Shown here one piece after another: positions 1 through 11,665 of a stretch of DNA of 22,500 nucleotides; positions within the stretch are counted from its first letter, which is position 1; each line of letters opens with the position of its first letter. Source of the DNA: Chrysomallon squamiferum (Eukaryota > Mollusca > Gastropoda > Neomphalida > Peltospiridae); contig CM022671.1 in assembly GCA_012295275.1 (NCBI GenBank), positions 28,856,250 through 28,878,749 on the forward strand. Direction: 5' to 3'. Below the pieces are notes generated by a model that saw nothing but the letters and a program-made list of their open reading frames with translations, made no database searches and was not told the origin of the DNA. The translations under genes were made by a program, and so were the position numbers.

Positions 1-141
1 TGTATGTAGCTATGTATCTATGTATATGTATATGTATGTTTGTGTGTAGATATATATATATATAGATAGATAGAAATAGAAAGATAGATAGATATATGTG
101 TGCATGTATGAGTGTTTATATATGTTTGTTGTGTGTGCATG

Positions 142-144
<3 letters not shown>

Positions 145-192
<48 letters not shown>
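145..192. repeat. (GT)n microsatellite
   Basis: About 24 GT units. The rest of 1-240 is TATG/TAGA-type simple repeat. Between 240 and 630 I see AT-rich sequence with no gene. Confidence 0.9.
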
Positions 193-193
<1 letters not shown>

Positions 194-626
194 TGTTAAA
201 TAAACTTTATATATAAATATTCTTTAAACAAGCCACTTTGTATATCATATATTCCCTAAACTTGCCACAAATGTTATGAAAGAGCACGACAGATTTTATC
301 TATGTTACATTATATAACCTTAAACATGACCAGACAGTGTTGTCAGCATATAACAATTTACTACTTATACGCTAGTATAAAAATTATATAACTCCCATGG
401 TATTCTGTCTATGTACATAATATAGATAGATATTACGGGGGGGAGTATGGAAATATTTCCACGATTCGTGGTTTTAGATTAGCACATATTTTTTAATGAA
501 ATTATATTAAAAGAATTAAATAATTAAATAATTACCTTATCTAATACTAACATCTAATTTACTTTTCACAAACATCTGTTTATATTATTTTATCAGCCAA
601 TCTTTAATATTAATAAAGTAGGCCTC

Positions 627-731
<105 letters not shown>

Positions 732-776
732 CATTATGTGTGTGAATGTGTTACGTTTTAATATTCTACTATCCAG

Positions 777-1322
777 GTCAGTATTCGGTGGTCCAAAATG
801 GACATTATCACGAAATTCGTCAGAACGGTCAGTTGCCAGATCTACAAAACCCTGTACTAGGAACATACATGTATCCAGCACACAGTTATAGAAGACCTTT
901 CCAGATTCTTCCTCCACACAACAGACATAAACTGGATTCCAGTCGTCATTCCCGTTTCAGCACTAAAGCCAGATCTGCACATGTGGCTAGAAATACTGGA
1001 AGTGCAGCAGAAAGACCCAAATACGGAATGTTATTAATCTATCCTGAAAACTGGATGTCTTCTAACCAGATGTCCAAAACCAGAGACCGGACTCAACAGA
1101 CGTCTAGAATTTCTTCTTCTCAGTCCAGTTCAATGAGAAATGAAGCTCATCCTCTTGACCAGCCCAGGGAAAGAACCAGATTGTTTCTATCTCGATACGT
1201 TGCTCGGTTAGGAAGACCAGAGGCTTTGATACGAATACTGAAATCTCCAGCAACTCGATCTGCCCTTAATAACAGTCCCATACAGAGAGTTGATAGTAGG
1301 ATTCAGAACAGTCCTAGAAGAG
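777..1322 (+). CDS. Gene A internal exon
   Basis: This exon is 546 nt (182 codons), phase 1 at both ends. It begins GQYSVVQNGHYHEIRQNGQ once a G is supplied by the previous exon, and carries LQNPVLG. An in-frame ATG at 746 lies inside the preceding intron, before the acceptor, so I do not take it as the start. Reading past the donor at 1323 reaches a stop at about 1343. Confidence 0.7.
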
Positions 1323-3123
1323 GTAAAAGTGCGATACTTGTATGAGTTAACCTTCCATTGTTGTATATCCATGTTTTATTAAGATTGTGTCTGTGTGTAT
1401 ATGTGTGTGTGTGTGTGCATTTTTTCTTCTTCTTTTAACGTATTTTCAAATAATTAAACTCTATGAGAATAATAGAAAATAAAATAGTGACATGATCAAC
1501 TACAACTACAGTTTTATTGTTATAGAAGTAGATCTGGTAGTAGAAGAAGTAGTGGATGCAGTAGTAGTAGCAGCATCTGTAGTAGTAGTAGCAGTAGTAG
1601 TTTAGTCGTAGCAACTGTAAAAGTAATATTTTCATAATATTCAGAATAATGCTTGTGATATAAATGATATTTTAATGAAGGATGATGATGATGATAATCA
1701 TTATAATGATGTAATTATAAATAAATTTTATTTTACAGAAAAGCTAAGTCGTATATATCGTCACAGACAGCCGTTTAGGACAGAAAGACGTAGTCATCGT
1801 ACCCCACTTCGTTCTCGCAATATTGAAATAATACCATTGCGACGTCGTGTTCTGCGACGAAAACATTTAAAGCCGTTTTCGGGTGACGTCAACGTAGCCC
1901 ATCTCCTTCTTGTTTCTCCGTCTCATAAACCACTGAACCTAAGACGAATGTTTCAGTCTTCAAACCCTCAACGCGCAGGACAGGATATACAACGTCACGA
2001 CATTCAGAGGTCGCCACACTCTGCTAGGCGGCTAGATTCCAAATCTGATTCCATGATGACGAGCATTAAGCATATCGCACGTCTCAACAGTAGATCCAAC
2101 AGTTACTTGAGTATGTATCCAAACCAGGCCATACCAGTCTCGTTTCTTTACTCAAACACGTCCAAAGCCTCCAGTCCTTGGATTCCCGTGAAGAAAGAAA
2201 AATCAGAGACTAACAAACAACCGATCACACGTGCAGCAGTCTCTTCTCGGAGTCCTCTGGCGAACCAGAAGGTCTCGATTGTTCCATCGCTCGGTATAAA
2301 CTCTCGCTTACCATCAGCCTCTCTGAGAAAGGGCAATTTAATAACAAACAGTATTCCCAGAACAGGTTTAGGAAAAGACTTAGCTGCAAGGGTTCAGAAT
2401 GCTGGATTGGGAAATAAACTAACCGCTGGAACTTCGAGTGCTGGTTTGCATCATAGTTTACATTCCGGTAATCAAAATACGGGTTTCCGAAACCGCTTAG
2501 AAATAGGTACTCAGAGGATAAATAACGCAATGACTGTACCATCTGAGTCTCAGTGGCTAGGAACTGGAAATAATTTAGCAAACAGGCCTAAGGGATCGTT
2601 TGAAAATTCAATGTCAACATTTTTTAATTCTAGAAAACCAGGAAGAAGAAATCCACTGATGTCGTTTTCACAACCATCAGTATCAAGACCAGTTCTCCCT
2701 TTATCGGCAGCCTTTAGTACGAACATTAATTCTAATCAACCAACTGCTAACTCTAGAACATCGCAAAGTATTTTAATACCGGGGCTAGCTCATTTTCCAC
2801 AAATTGGTTCAAATATAAACCACGACATTCAAATGTATCCAAGTGGATTATCCAGTAAGGCCAATCCACTGAATATTGCTAAAAGCGTAAATCTTGGTGT
2901 ACAGACTGTTCCGGGAAGCGTGGATCTGAATAAAGTTATTACACAACATTACATGTCTAACAGCGTGCCTCTGTTTGCACCACGAGTTGGGACAATGATC
3001 AAACCAAATCTACTGATGCCCAAAGGAGGGGTTGTGTCAAAGGCTTCTGGAGGAGAAACGGAAATGATCACTCGCGACGGACGAAGCGCCAAACTTGAAG
3101 GTGGACAAATAAAATTTGAATAG
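777..3123 (+). CDS. Gene A: Arg/Ser/Asn-rich secreted-type protein, 5' end missing
   Basis: Two coding exons are visible, 777-1322 and 1739-3123, joined across a GT-AG intron. Both borders are phase 1: acceptor CTATCCAG before 777, donor G|GTAAAAG after 1322, acceptor TTTTACAG before 1739. Together with one base from an upstream exon they encode about 643 residues ending at TAG 3121-3123. No signal-peptide exon was found in 1-776, so exon 1 probably lies left of the window. The protein is basic and low in complexity (Arg, Ser, Asn, Gln). Visible blocks are LQNPVLG (842-862), four 13-residue repeats (2362-2517), VPGSVDL (near 2911-2928) and a C-terminal ITRDGR tail. NPV-G, PGSVDL and RDG recur in genes C, D and B, which argues for a shared family. 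The family is not one I recognise. An extracellular structural role is inferred from the signal peptides of B and D only. Confidence 0.75.
1739..3123 (+). CDS. Gene A terminal exon
   Basis: The exon starts EKLSRIYRHRQPFRTERR and runs 461 codons to TAG. Its first 60 or so residues are very Arg-rich; the rest is Ser/Asn/Gly/Leu-rich. Consecutive in-frame codons without a stop over 1.4 kb of otherwise AT-rich, stop-dense DNA make coding very likely. Antisense open frames in 2148-2581 are shadows. Confidence 0.8.
2362..2517 (+). repeat. Four 13-residue protein repeats in gene A
   Basis: Four successive units align without gaps: TGLGKDLAARVQN, AGLGNKLTAGTSS, AGLHHSLHSGNQN and TGFRNRLEIGTQR. The consensus is (T/A)G(L/F)xxxLxxxxxx. 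They are 39 nt each and have diverged at DNA level, so the duplication is old and the protein pattern appears to have been kept. Confidence 0.75.
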
Positions 3124-3145
3124 ATAAGATAATTTTTTTAAGAAA

Positions 3146-3183
3146 AATAAAAAAGAGGAGTGAAAGTTTTCTTTTTAAATAAA
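3146..3183 (+). terminator. Candidate polyadenylation signals of gene A
   Basis: AATAAA occurs at 3146-3151 and 3178-3183, 23 and 55 nt past the stop codon. In DNA this AT-rich the hexamer is common, so the position supports the call only modestly. Confidence 0.45.
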
Positions 3184-3209
3184 AGCAAGAGACAAAATAA
3201 TCTTCTATC

Positions 3210-3252
<43 letters not shown>

Positions 3253-3579
3253 GCAACAAACATCCGTGGATAAAAGTTGTATATATAATTATTACTAAAA
3301 TGACATTTTACGATTCACGTTAAAAATAATTTCAAGATATTTCCTTCTCTCTCATCTTCACTGTTCATGTATATAAGTAATAGTTTTATTATATAGATTA
3401 TGCATATATATCTAAAACAATGTCAATTAAATGCATTAGAATTTAGGAATTATTATTCTCTTTATTATCTTTTCACTAGTGCTTTACCAAAATAGCTATT
3501 AACTGTTATACTCTGACAGACACAGAGATAGAAAATGCTGAAATGGTAAAGTAGTAGAAGCTGTAGCTGTTGTGATGGT

Positions 3580-3580
3580 G

Positions 3581-3619
<39 letters not shown>
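3580..3619. repeat. (ATA)n microsatellite
   Basis: About 13 ATA units. A second (ATA)n followed by poly-A lies at 3211-3252. Confidence 0.9.
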
Positions 3620-4055
3620 TCGGCTTACTGAAGATAAAGGTTTTGAGGTACTGCTATCACTCACGTAACAGATGCAATTTACGCTTAAAGTAATATTACG
3701 TATCCAGTAAGTGCAAACGCTATGCTAGACTGAGTTATTATTCCCATTTAAATGACGTTGTCAGCTGACATTATAATAGAAAATATTGTGTTAAAACTGT
3801 AACAATAAGATACAGTGTGTATATAAATTTGATATTTCTGAAAAATAAAGATAAGAAATAGACTTACAACATTATTCTTTGTGTATCATTTTATTTAGAA
3901 TATTAAATATTATTTGTTATAAATGAAGGCTGTTTTTCTTCTTGTTTTATTTTTGTTGTTGTTGTTGTTGGGTGATTTTTAATTTAATTTTATTTATTAT
4001 TTTTGTTATTTTTGTTTTTGGTGGGGTTAATGTTTTTAATTTAATTTAATTTAAT

Positions 4056-4086
<31 letters not shown>

Positions 4087-4482
4087 TATTTCTAAAATTT
4101 ATTATGCAAAAGATAATAAAAATTGTGTGCGTTTGGACAAAAACAGGCGCAACGTTTTAATCAGACTGATTTCCCAATAACAATTATAGCAAAAAGTCAC
4201 GTTAGACTGAGTAATGGACGATTATTTGAAAACACTAATGAGTGAAATCGTCATTTCAGACTTTATCGTTATCTGCTAATATTATTTATCAAAAGACCGG
4301 CAGATAATGGATTAATCAGTTCTGTGAAGCATAATTCAGATATATTCTATTAAATTTGTAAATGTTATGCTTTTTATTGTATATTTTGCTTTCAAGTACA
4401 TTAGTAGGTTATTTATGGCCTGCTACCTGTGGAGTGTTATTCAGTAATTCATTTGACTCTATATTATTATTCTTATTATTAT

Positions 4483-4518
4483 TGTTTTTGTTGTTGTTGT
4501 TACTGTTTTTGTTGTTGT

Positions 4519-4553
<35 letters not shown>

Positions 4554-4569
4554 ATTATTATTATTATTG
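4483..4569. repeat. (TTG)n/(TTA)n compound microsatellite
   Basis: Mixed TTG, TTA and TTT triplets. Polyvaline or polyleucine open frames here are artefacts of the repeat. Confidence 0.85.
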
Positions 4570-4832
4570 ATTACTGTTATGTTTTTTTTTTCGTTGAACT
4601 TGTTACTCTAAGAATATAAGAACCTAGTTATGCATATTAACTGTTTAAAATTACAGTATATATGGGGGAAATAAAACATTATTGTCATACTTTGTCTTTG
4701 TTATTTATATTTTGAAACATTTATTAGATATTATTTTTAATTATTTGATTGTCTTGTTCAGTTCTTTGTTTGATTGTTTGTTTATTTAAATAGAGTTAAA
4801 TTTTGAGGCAGTTATTTTAATTTTTCTTAGTG

Positions 4833-4901
<69 letters not shown>

Positions 4902-4955
4902 GCTATTGCTATTGTTATCATTATCATCATTATTATCATTATTGTTATTGTTATC
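4833..4955. repeat. (TTC)n-(TTA)n compound microsatellite
   Basis: About nine TTC units pass into about 13 TTA units and then degenerate TCA/TTG triplets. Confidence 0.85.
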
Positions 4956-5102
4956 AACATCAGCAGCAACACCATCATTGTCATAATCATCATCTTTTTT
5001 CCCTATGTTATCATTATTATTCATCAGGATATTTAAAACCATTAATAACTAGATGGATATAACACTTCATTTTATAACACGAACATAAAATGAAATATTA
5101 AT

Positions 5103-5103
<1 letters not shown>

Positions 5104-5153
<50 letters not shown>

Positions 5154-5192
5154 AACTACAAATACTAATGCTATAATTAAATAAATAAATAA

Positions 5193-5236
<44 letters not shown>

Positions 5237-5239
5237 TTG
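5104..5239. repeat. (ACT)n, then (AAAT)n facing (TTTA)n
   Basis: An (ACT)n block at 5104-5152 is followed by AAAT units (about 5178-5198) abutting TTTA units (to about 5239). The AAAT/TTTA pair is an inverted repeat able to fold back. Confidence 0.8.
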
Positions 5240-6507
5240 TAACGTCCCCAAAACTGAAAGTTTACTCCGGCACTTAAATATGACAATATATCATTTGTGA
5301 ACCTTGAATAGCCACACCACGTTATAAATGACAGTACATGTTAAGTAAGAGAAACGCTTTGTTGTTGACAGCTGTCCTTCCTAGCAGAGCTAAAGGTCCT
5401 TTCATCTGACCTTGGATCAAACAGAACTATAAAGGCGATTGCTTTGGCAGTTAATGTCAACGTGTACGAGTGACTTACTTTTCAGTCAAGTTTCAACAAC
5501 CAGGCAAGATAATGTCATGGGACAGAAGCGACTGATTGCAAACCTTCTGACAGACACACTGACGGAAAGACAGATGTACGGGCGGAAGGTGTAAACATGT
5601 TTATAAATAACGCGGCAGCTCTTTGGTAACTATGTCCAGTGTGGGAATATGTCAGAAGAACTTAAATCATTTGTCGATGTAGATGTATGCGCATATATTA
5701 GCACATACGCTCACACGTGCTTAAACGCACAGATAATGTCTGTGTCTGTTGGTCTTTCTGTTTCTTGCATTCGCTACACTGAGAAATTTCACCTTGAAAA
5801 ATCTTTGCACGTGCAAGGATCCAAAAATATGATTTACAGTTTTCTTTTTTTTTTTTTTTTTTTTCTCTTCAGATCTTTGTCAAAAAAATGATATTATTAT
5901 ACTGAACTGAAGTGTCATCGAAACAGTAAAATTTCACTTTTTCTTTCTCTCTTTCATGTTTTTGCTTTCTTAGCCTACAATTATCATCAGACTTGAGAAT
6001 AACATAAACAGATGAACAACAGCAAGAAGAACAAATAATAATAATAAAGCTGTATCACGAAGAAGCTACAACTGACTGTTATAATGAGAAATACGGAGAT
6101 CAAGTAGTGAGAGAGTGATTATCATTGAAAATTATGCTGTTGATAATCGTATAAACAGACAGATTAAAAAACAAAAAACCCAACAGAATCAGAGAATTGT
6201 TAAAACAACCAAATGGTTAAATAAATGGAACAACAAACGGACAAACAAACAAACAGATAAATAAATAAATAAATAAATAAATACATACATTTTTATATAG
6301 AAAATATTATAAATTCCTTTACATCACGTAATATTATCTGGTATAACATTTCGTGTGTTAGCTGACAGCAGTCACGTCATGTTTTGAGACAAGACTTTGT
6401 AACACGATATTTACACAATATCATCATACTCAGAATGAGATTTATTGTTCACATACACGTGTGATAAACTTATCTCAGTTAACTAATATAATATATACAT
6501 ATATATA

Positions 6508-6524
6508 CACACACGCACACGCAC

Positions 6525-6570
<46 letters not shown>

Positions 6571-6609
6571 ACATACAGACACACACCTACACACACACAC
6601 ATACACACG

Positions 6610-6670
<61 letters not shown>
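6508..6670. repeat. (CA)n microsatellite
   Basis: A long interrupted CA array. Cys/Val and His/Thr open frames on either strand are shadows of it. Confidence 0.9.
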
Positions 6671-6682
<12 letters not shown>

Positions 6683-6822
6683 TAGTTCTCAGAATATATA
6701 TTACCGGTATACATGTAAAGAATATATATCTGTACATAAATATATCTGACAATCATAACATGATTTTTAAGTATCACTATCTAAATATGGAAACGGCGGA
6801 GTTAAAAATAATAAAAACAAAA

Positions 6823-6906
6823 ATAATAATAATAATAATAATAATGAGAAGAAGAAGATGATGAAGATGATGATGGTGATGATGACGGTGATGACGATGA
6901 TGATGA

Positions 6907-6946
<40 letters not shown>

Positions 6947-6948
6947 AA
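6823..6948. repeat. (ATA)n, (GATGAT)n and (GAAA)n cluster
   Basis: Three simple repeats in a row, ending about 170 nt before the gene B TATA box. Confidence 0.85.
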
Positions 6949-7119
6949 ATTAACAGAAAAAAAATATTGTCAAGCGAAAGATACGTCACCATCAACCTTT
7001 CACCCAGATTAACGATTAATTTTACAAACCCTCAACTTTTTCACCAGACAGTTAGTCCTTGTACACAACGACAAAACATGACGTTATTCAGCATCAAAAA
7101 AATATAATCACTTTTCACG

Positions 7120-7127
7120 TATAAAAG
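7120..7127 (+). promoter_or_regulatory. TATA box of gene B
   Basis: TATAAAAG starts 52 nt before the ATG at 7172. With transcription starting about 30 nt downstream, the 5' UTR would be about 20 nt. Gene D has the same spacing on the other strand. Confidence 0.65.
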
Positions 7128-7171
7128 AATCACATCCGTCAAGCTTTTGTTTTAACCTTTTCACCATTGCG

Positions 7172-7250
7172 ATGAAAACAACCACCCTGCCTGCATGCTG
7201 CGGAGTTGCTCTCATTATTTTTGTGTATAGCTGTTCTGGATATTATGTGG
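7172..7250 (+). CDS. Gene B exon 1: signal peptide
   Basis: The ATG is the first after the TATA box, in context GCGATGA. The exon encodes 26 residues plus one base: MKTTTLPACC, a hydrophobic core, then YSCSGYYV. The donor GTACGT at 7251 matches the consensus well. Reading on past the donor soon meets stop codons. Confidence 0.85.
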
Positions 7251-7869
7251 GTACGTCAGGTATATGTTTATTATATGGCTATCTTTTAATTTACTGTGTG
7301 GGTACACCTTTAATTTGTGTCTGTTTAGGTTATGGCTACATGGACTATTTCTGTATTTGTATTTGCATGTAAATGTTCAGGTTATAATATAGGTTATGGT
7401 GAATGTTTGTTAATCGTGTATTTGTGGTTTGTTGATCGGGTTATGTCGATTATCTTTTTGTTTGTATTTGTATGTAAATGTTCGAGCATTATCTTTGTAT
7501 GTCTAATATCTGTAAATCTCTATTTGAGGCTTATTTTAGAGTTACTGAAAGGATTACACGCACACATACACACACACACGTACGCATATATTCATATACA
7601 CATATACACATTTACACATCAAGCTATTGATATATCTGTTGCCTGTCTATATATCTATGCATTTGCCCGTTTTAATACTTCTCTGATTCTGTTTTTTCAG
7701 GAAGAGGAAGTCTTCTGCCTGTACGTATTATGAGAGTTCAGTCGATTTACAGTAGTAACTGGCCGTCAGTAAGATATGGACAACAAGGTAAATGATAACA
7801 CATAATTAACATTTATAGTATTTACTCTTATTGAATTATATACGGATAATTTAATCCGAATAATAATAA

Positions 7870-7900
<31 letters not shown>

Positions 7901-8071
7901 AAGAAATTCTTTTTTCCTAAATTATTAACGCAAAAATAGAATTTAAAAATAAATAAATAAATAAAATATTATTAAAAAAAAAAAAAAAAAAAAAAAAACA
8001 ACAACAACAAATAAATAAATAAATAAATAAAATAAAATAAAATAAATTTAAAAACTGCCGTGTATCATATA

Positions 8072-8102
<31 letters not shown>

Positions 8103-8112
8103 TATGATTATT

Positions 8113-8148
<36 letters not shown>

Positions 8149-9144
8149 ATTATTATTATGATTTTATGTGGCATACTCAGTCTTTTAAGAGGTGAAATAG
8201 AGATAAAATACCACCAACATGCATATTCTGCTTCATTTCATCGTCATCGTTGTTCTTATTATCATCATCATCATTGTCGTTGTTATTGTTGTTCTTGTTT
8301 CTGTTATTATTTATTTATTTATTTATGTACTTATTAGTTTGTTTATATATATTTTGTATTGTTTATTACTAGAAAAATCAATTCTTTATAGTCTTTAATA
8401 AAGCCCTAATTAGGTAGGACGGGGTGCCTTTATGCTGCATTTACACTTAATTTGATTTAAATTTCAAATGTGTTTTGTTTGAAATCAGTTTGTTAAAACA
8501 GCTATATTATCTGCTTTAGGGTGTAAATGTGTACGGGGAAAACAACCAACATACACTTATATATATATATTATATGACTCGACCGGTTTAGTAACTTGTG
8601 TAGATTATCTTCTATTACTGTGTTATCTTATTATTTAATTACATCTTACTTCTCGTTTTATTCTGATTCAGCATACTATCAAGTAATGCCACGTGTTCCT
8701 GTAAGACGGACTCTACTTGTAAGACAAAGACCAGCTTTCCAGTTACCAGCTGCCTCCAAAACCTTTTCTCAGCTCAGCGTACGACCACGACGACCACAAC
8801 GACCACAAACGATGCTGCCGAAGGCGCCACGAAGAATGATCAGCAATCATCAGTTTAGAAACGGTTTTCGCAGCGTAAAAAGAAAAGGCCTTATTAAGCG
8901 GCCAATCGTACGTGGAGGACTTATTAGGAAAAAGAAAATCCCGTCTTTTGTAAGGCGTCCCAGGATTGGTCAGTTTAAACCGCAGATAGCCAATAGGAAA
9001 AGAGTTCGTCCACAAATTCGTCTTCCTGATGATTATACTGTAGTACTGGGGGGTGGACGCGGGGGAACAAAGAGAATTGTGGAAAGGGATGGATCTGACA
9101 TTATTATTCATAGTGTGGACGGAAAGCTAAATTTTGATGGCTAA
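7172..9144 (+). CDS. Gene B: small Arg/Lys-rich secreted protein, complete
   Basis: Three exons, 7172-7250, 7701-7787 and 8672-9144, total 639 nt and encode 212 residues. Both introns are GT-AG and phase 1 (donors G|GTACGT and G|GTAAAT; acceptors TTTTTTCAG and CTGATTCAG). Exon 1 encodes a signal peptide: Lys after Met, then a hydrophobic core GVALIIFVY, and a likely cut after SCSG. The mature protein is strongly basic, with stretches such as RPRRPQRPQ and IRKKKIPSFVRRPR, many Pro, and no Cys. The last 45 residues are different in character: LGGGRGGTKRIVERDGSD followed by an acidic/hydrophobic tail ending FDG. That tail resembles the ends of genes A and D. I recognise no enzyme domain. Secretion is well supported; a structural or matrix role, for instance pairing with the Gln-rich products of C and D, is inference. 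Confidence 0.85.
7701..7787 (+). CDS. Gene B exon 2: 29-codon mini-exon
   Basis: The exon is 87 nt between GATTCTGTTTTTTCAG and GTAAATGA, phase 1 at both ends. It encodes GRGSLLPVRIMRVQSIYSSN plus nine more residues. Being a multiple of three, it could be skipped without changing frame. Confidence 0.8.
7862..8158. repeat. Microsatellite cluster in gene B intron 2
   Basis: (AAG)n, poly-A, (AAAT)n, (ATT)n and (GTT)n follow one another within the intron 7788-8671. Confidence 0.85.
8672..9144 (+). CDS. Gene B exon 3: Arg/Pro-rich body and tail
   Basis: The exon follows TTATTCTGATTCAG and starts AYYQVMPRVPVRR. It ends at TAA 9142-9144. Upstream in-frame ATGs from 8596 are intronic. Confidence 0.85.
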
Positions 9145-9218
9145 TCGTCGCTGCTATTAGTGGTAGTATTTTTTTTTTAATCAGATCACTAGTTAGTCCC
9201 ATTAGGTACATTATTAAA

Positions 9219-9224
9219 AATAAA
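9219..9224 (+). terminator. Candidate polyadenylation signal of gene B
   Basis: AATAAA lies 75 nt past the stop, the first such hexamer downstream. Confidence 0.45.
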
Positions 9225-9453
9225 TGTGTAATTTTTCAGAAATCTTTGTTGTTGTTTTTGTAATAGTATTAATAACGAGTAAATTAGCCACCTTATTTTT
9301 TTTTTTTTTTTTTTTTTTCAAGGGCAAAAGAATTATTATTATTATTATTATTGACTCAAATTTTCCTAAATTATTAACGCAAACCAAAAAGAATAAAAGA
9401 ATGAATGAATAAATAAATAAATAAAACCCACTAAAATTTGGTAACACTGTAAT

Positions 9454-9489
<36 letters not shown>

Positions 9490-11398
9490 TTGTCATAACT
9501 GAAAAACATCTATTTTGAGTTATTAAAGTCTCAAAAGAATTCAGCCAATCAATTCCCATTTCAAGGGGAAAATACTCTAACATAATCATGGCCATTTTGT
9601 ATTATATAATAATTAAAAGGAACTTGTATCTTCTGGAAAATGTAACACTTAACACTCTCGTTATACTGAATTGTTCCAGTTTTATTTTATTTTTATTTTA
9701 TTTATTTTTTATTTTTGTATTTATTATTATTATTATTATTTTATTTTATTTTATTCCCCACCCTCCGGTCTTATAACAACCAAAGAATTCAGTTCATAAA
9801 TATCTAGACGTTTTATTTTGCGTCATCGCGTACAAGGCGAAAGGATTTGCTCTAAAGTGTCTTCTAAGTTCTACTTGTCAGCTGTCAATCTGTCATGTAC
9901 GCTGTGACGTAGATAAAATGGCGGCGTTCCAACGTTTTCTAACAGTATTTTGATTTATTTATTTATAAACGATGCTAGTCTTTAAAATAACGACATATAA
10001 ATATCATCATTATCACTATCATCACCATCATCATCATTTTATTTTATTTATTTTAGAAAATTAATTCTTCATACAATTACAATTTTAGATGGTAATATTA
10101 AAAAATACACTTCTAAGCAAATCCTTGAGAAGATATTTATCATTAGCAGCTTGTAAATGTAAAGGACATTTTATTTATTGTTTTCAACAATTGTTAAAAC
10201 TAATTTTAAAAAAATGATGTAATATAAAGATGATTCTGATCATACGTTACGAATCTTAGGCCCAACAAGATAAAAACATAAAATAAAAATATAAGTAAAA
10301 ATATGTTTGGATGGACAGACAGATAAATAAATAAACAGACAAAACTACGTAAAAATATAAACATAAACAAAAAAAGTAATTAATTAATGTTTCTGAAACT
10401 GAAATAAAGAGATTTAAAACAGAGTGTGATAATAATTTTTATTATTTTCCCATCATCACCGGTAATTTAGAAATAAAATAACAAAAACTGGTTTCTCGAC
10501 TTCACAAGTTACCTGACCTATACAAAGACGAAACTAAATGAAATATATATTTGTATATGTGAAGTTAACGATACATTCTAAGAACATACATATATTCAGT
10601 GAGTACACTGTTTTAAAATACTTGTAGTTTCTTTCATTTACATTCGTAAATACAAACGTACTGAAATTATAAAAATAAATTCGATACATTTTATTCACAT
10701 ATAAAAATAATCCATTGTCCCAGAATTAGTTAAATATTAGAACTTATTTTTATATGACAAACGAAACCATAAATACTTCCCTTTTTCTTTTGGGTGAGTG
10801 TAACATTAAATTATGCTTTTCGAATTCACATTTAATAATTAATTTTAAAATTAAAATGAGTAAACGCTAGTATCATTGTCATAATTCACTTTTAAATAAA
10901 TACTGCAAACATTATTTTTTGTTTGTTTTGAGGGTTTTACAGACTACAGCATTTTTGTTATCTTTCTTCTCAATTTTTTATCTTTATTTTTTGTTCTTAA
11001 TTACTGTTCATTGTGATATAAATACTGAAGTATTGTGTCAATATACATAATAGTATAGAATACATTAGACTTCAAAAATAACTAAAGTAGTCATCTAGCA
11101 AGATTCCAGCAATTTATTCATTTCACAAAAGGATTTTCGATTATAACGGTAGGTCTTCTGCTAATAAATACAATGAAAATTAAGCAAGACTAAAATTCGT
11201 TTTTGTTTCAAATGTAAGTAACTAAATATCCTAACTTAAACGAACAATTATTTAGCACTTGCCAGCCTGGAAATATAAACGTGGATTTGTAAAATGAAAG
11301 GTTTTATTATATACATTTTATTCATTTCAAAACTAAAAAAATACTACTGTCTTGTCAAAAACGTTGTGGCTGTGGTTGTTGTTTATGTCGTTGTTGAT

Positions 11399-11505
11399 GT
11401 TGTTGTTGTTGCTATTATTATCAACATCATCATTATCATAATCATCATCATAATAATTTTGATGATTATGATTAATATTATGATTATCATCATCATCATC
11501 ATCAC

Positions 11506-11576
<71 letters not shown>

Positions 11577-11665
11577 CGATTTATTACTATTATTACTACC
11601 GTAACAATAAATATTTACAGAAAATAAATATGAAAATAAAAAAAAAAAAAAAAAAAAAAAAAAAA
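11399..11665. repeat. Compound trinucleotide repeat and poly-A
   Basis: GTT/ATC/ATT triplets with about 22 perfect ATT units, then a poly-A run of about 27. Confidence 0.85.

Larger units (their letters stand above)
3124..7119. other. Intergenic region A-B
   Basis: No gene was found. Most of the length is simple repeat. Less repetitive parts are 3620-3900, 4100-4360, 5240-5660 and 5890-6240. They show no splice-site pair with an open phase 1 exon that I could support. Confidence 0.6.

Noticed and set aside
376-383. + strand TATAAAAA as the promoter of gene A
   Set aside because: The next ATGs (397 and 448) give short frames without a hydrophobic signal or a phase 1 donor.
746-776. ATG at 746 as the start of gene A
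   Set aside because: It lies before a good acceptor (CTATCCAG) directly after poly-T, and the residues it adds do not form a signal peptide.
1675-1738. ATG at 1675 as a gene start
   Set aside because: The sequence up to 1738 is a GAT repeat and AT-rich intron ending in TTTTACAG.
2148-2581. Antisense open frames over gene A
   Set aside because: They are shadows of the sense coding frame with no splice or start context.
4362-5042. Polyvaline, polyleucine, polyisoleucine and polyasparagine frames
   Set aside because: They are translations of trinucleotide microsatellites.
6461-6752. His-Thr and Cys-Val repeat proteins
   Set aside because: They are translations of the (CA)n array in several frames.
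7332-7733. 133-codon open frame with hydrophobic stretches
   Set aside because: It lies across intron 1 and exon 2 of gene B in another frame, and its content is simple-repeat derived.
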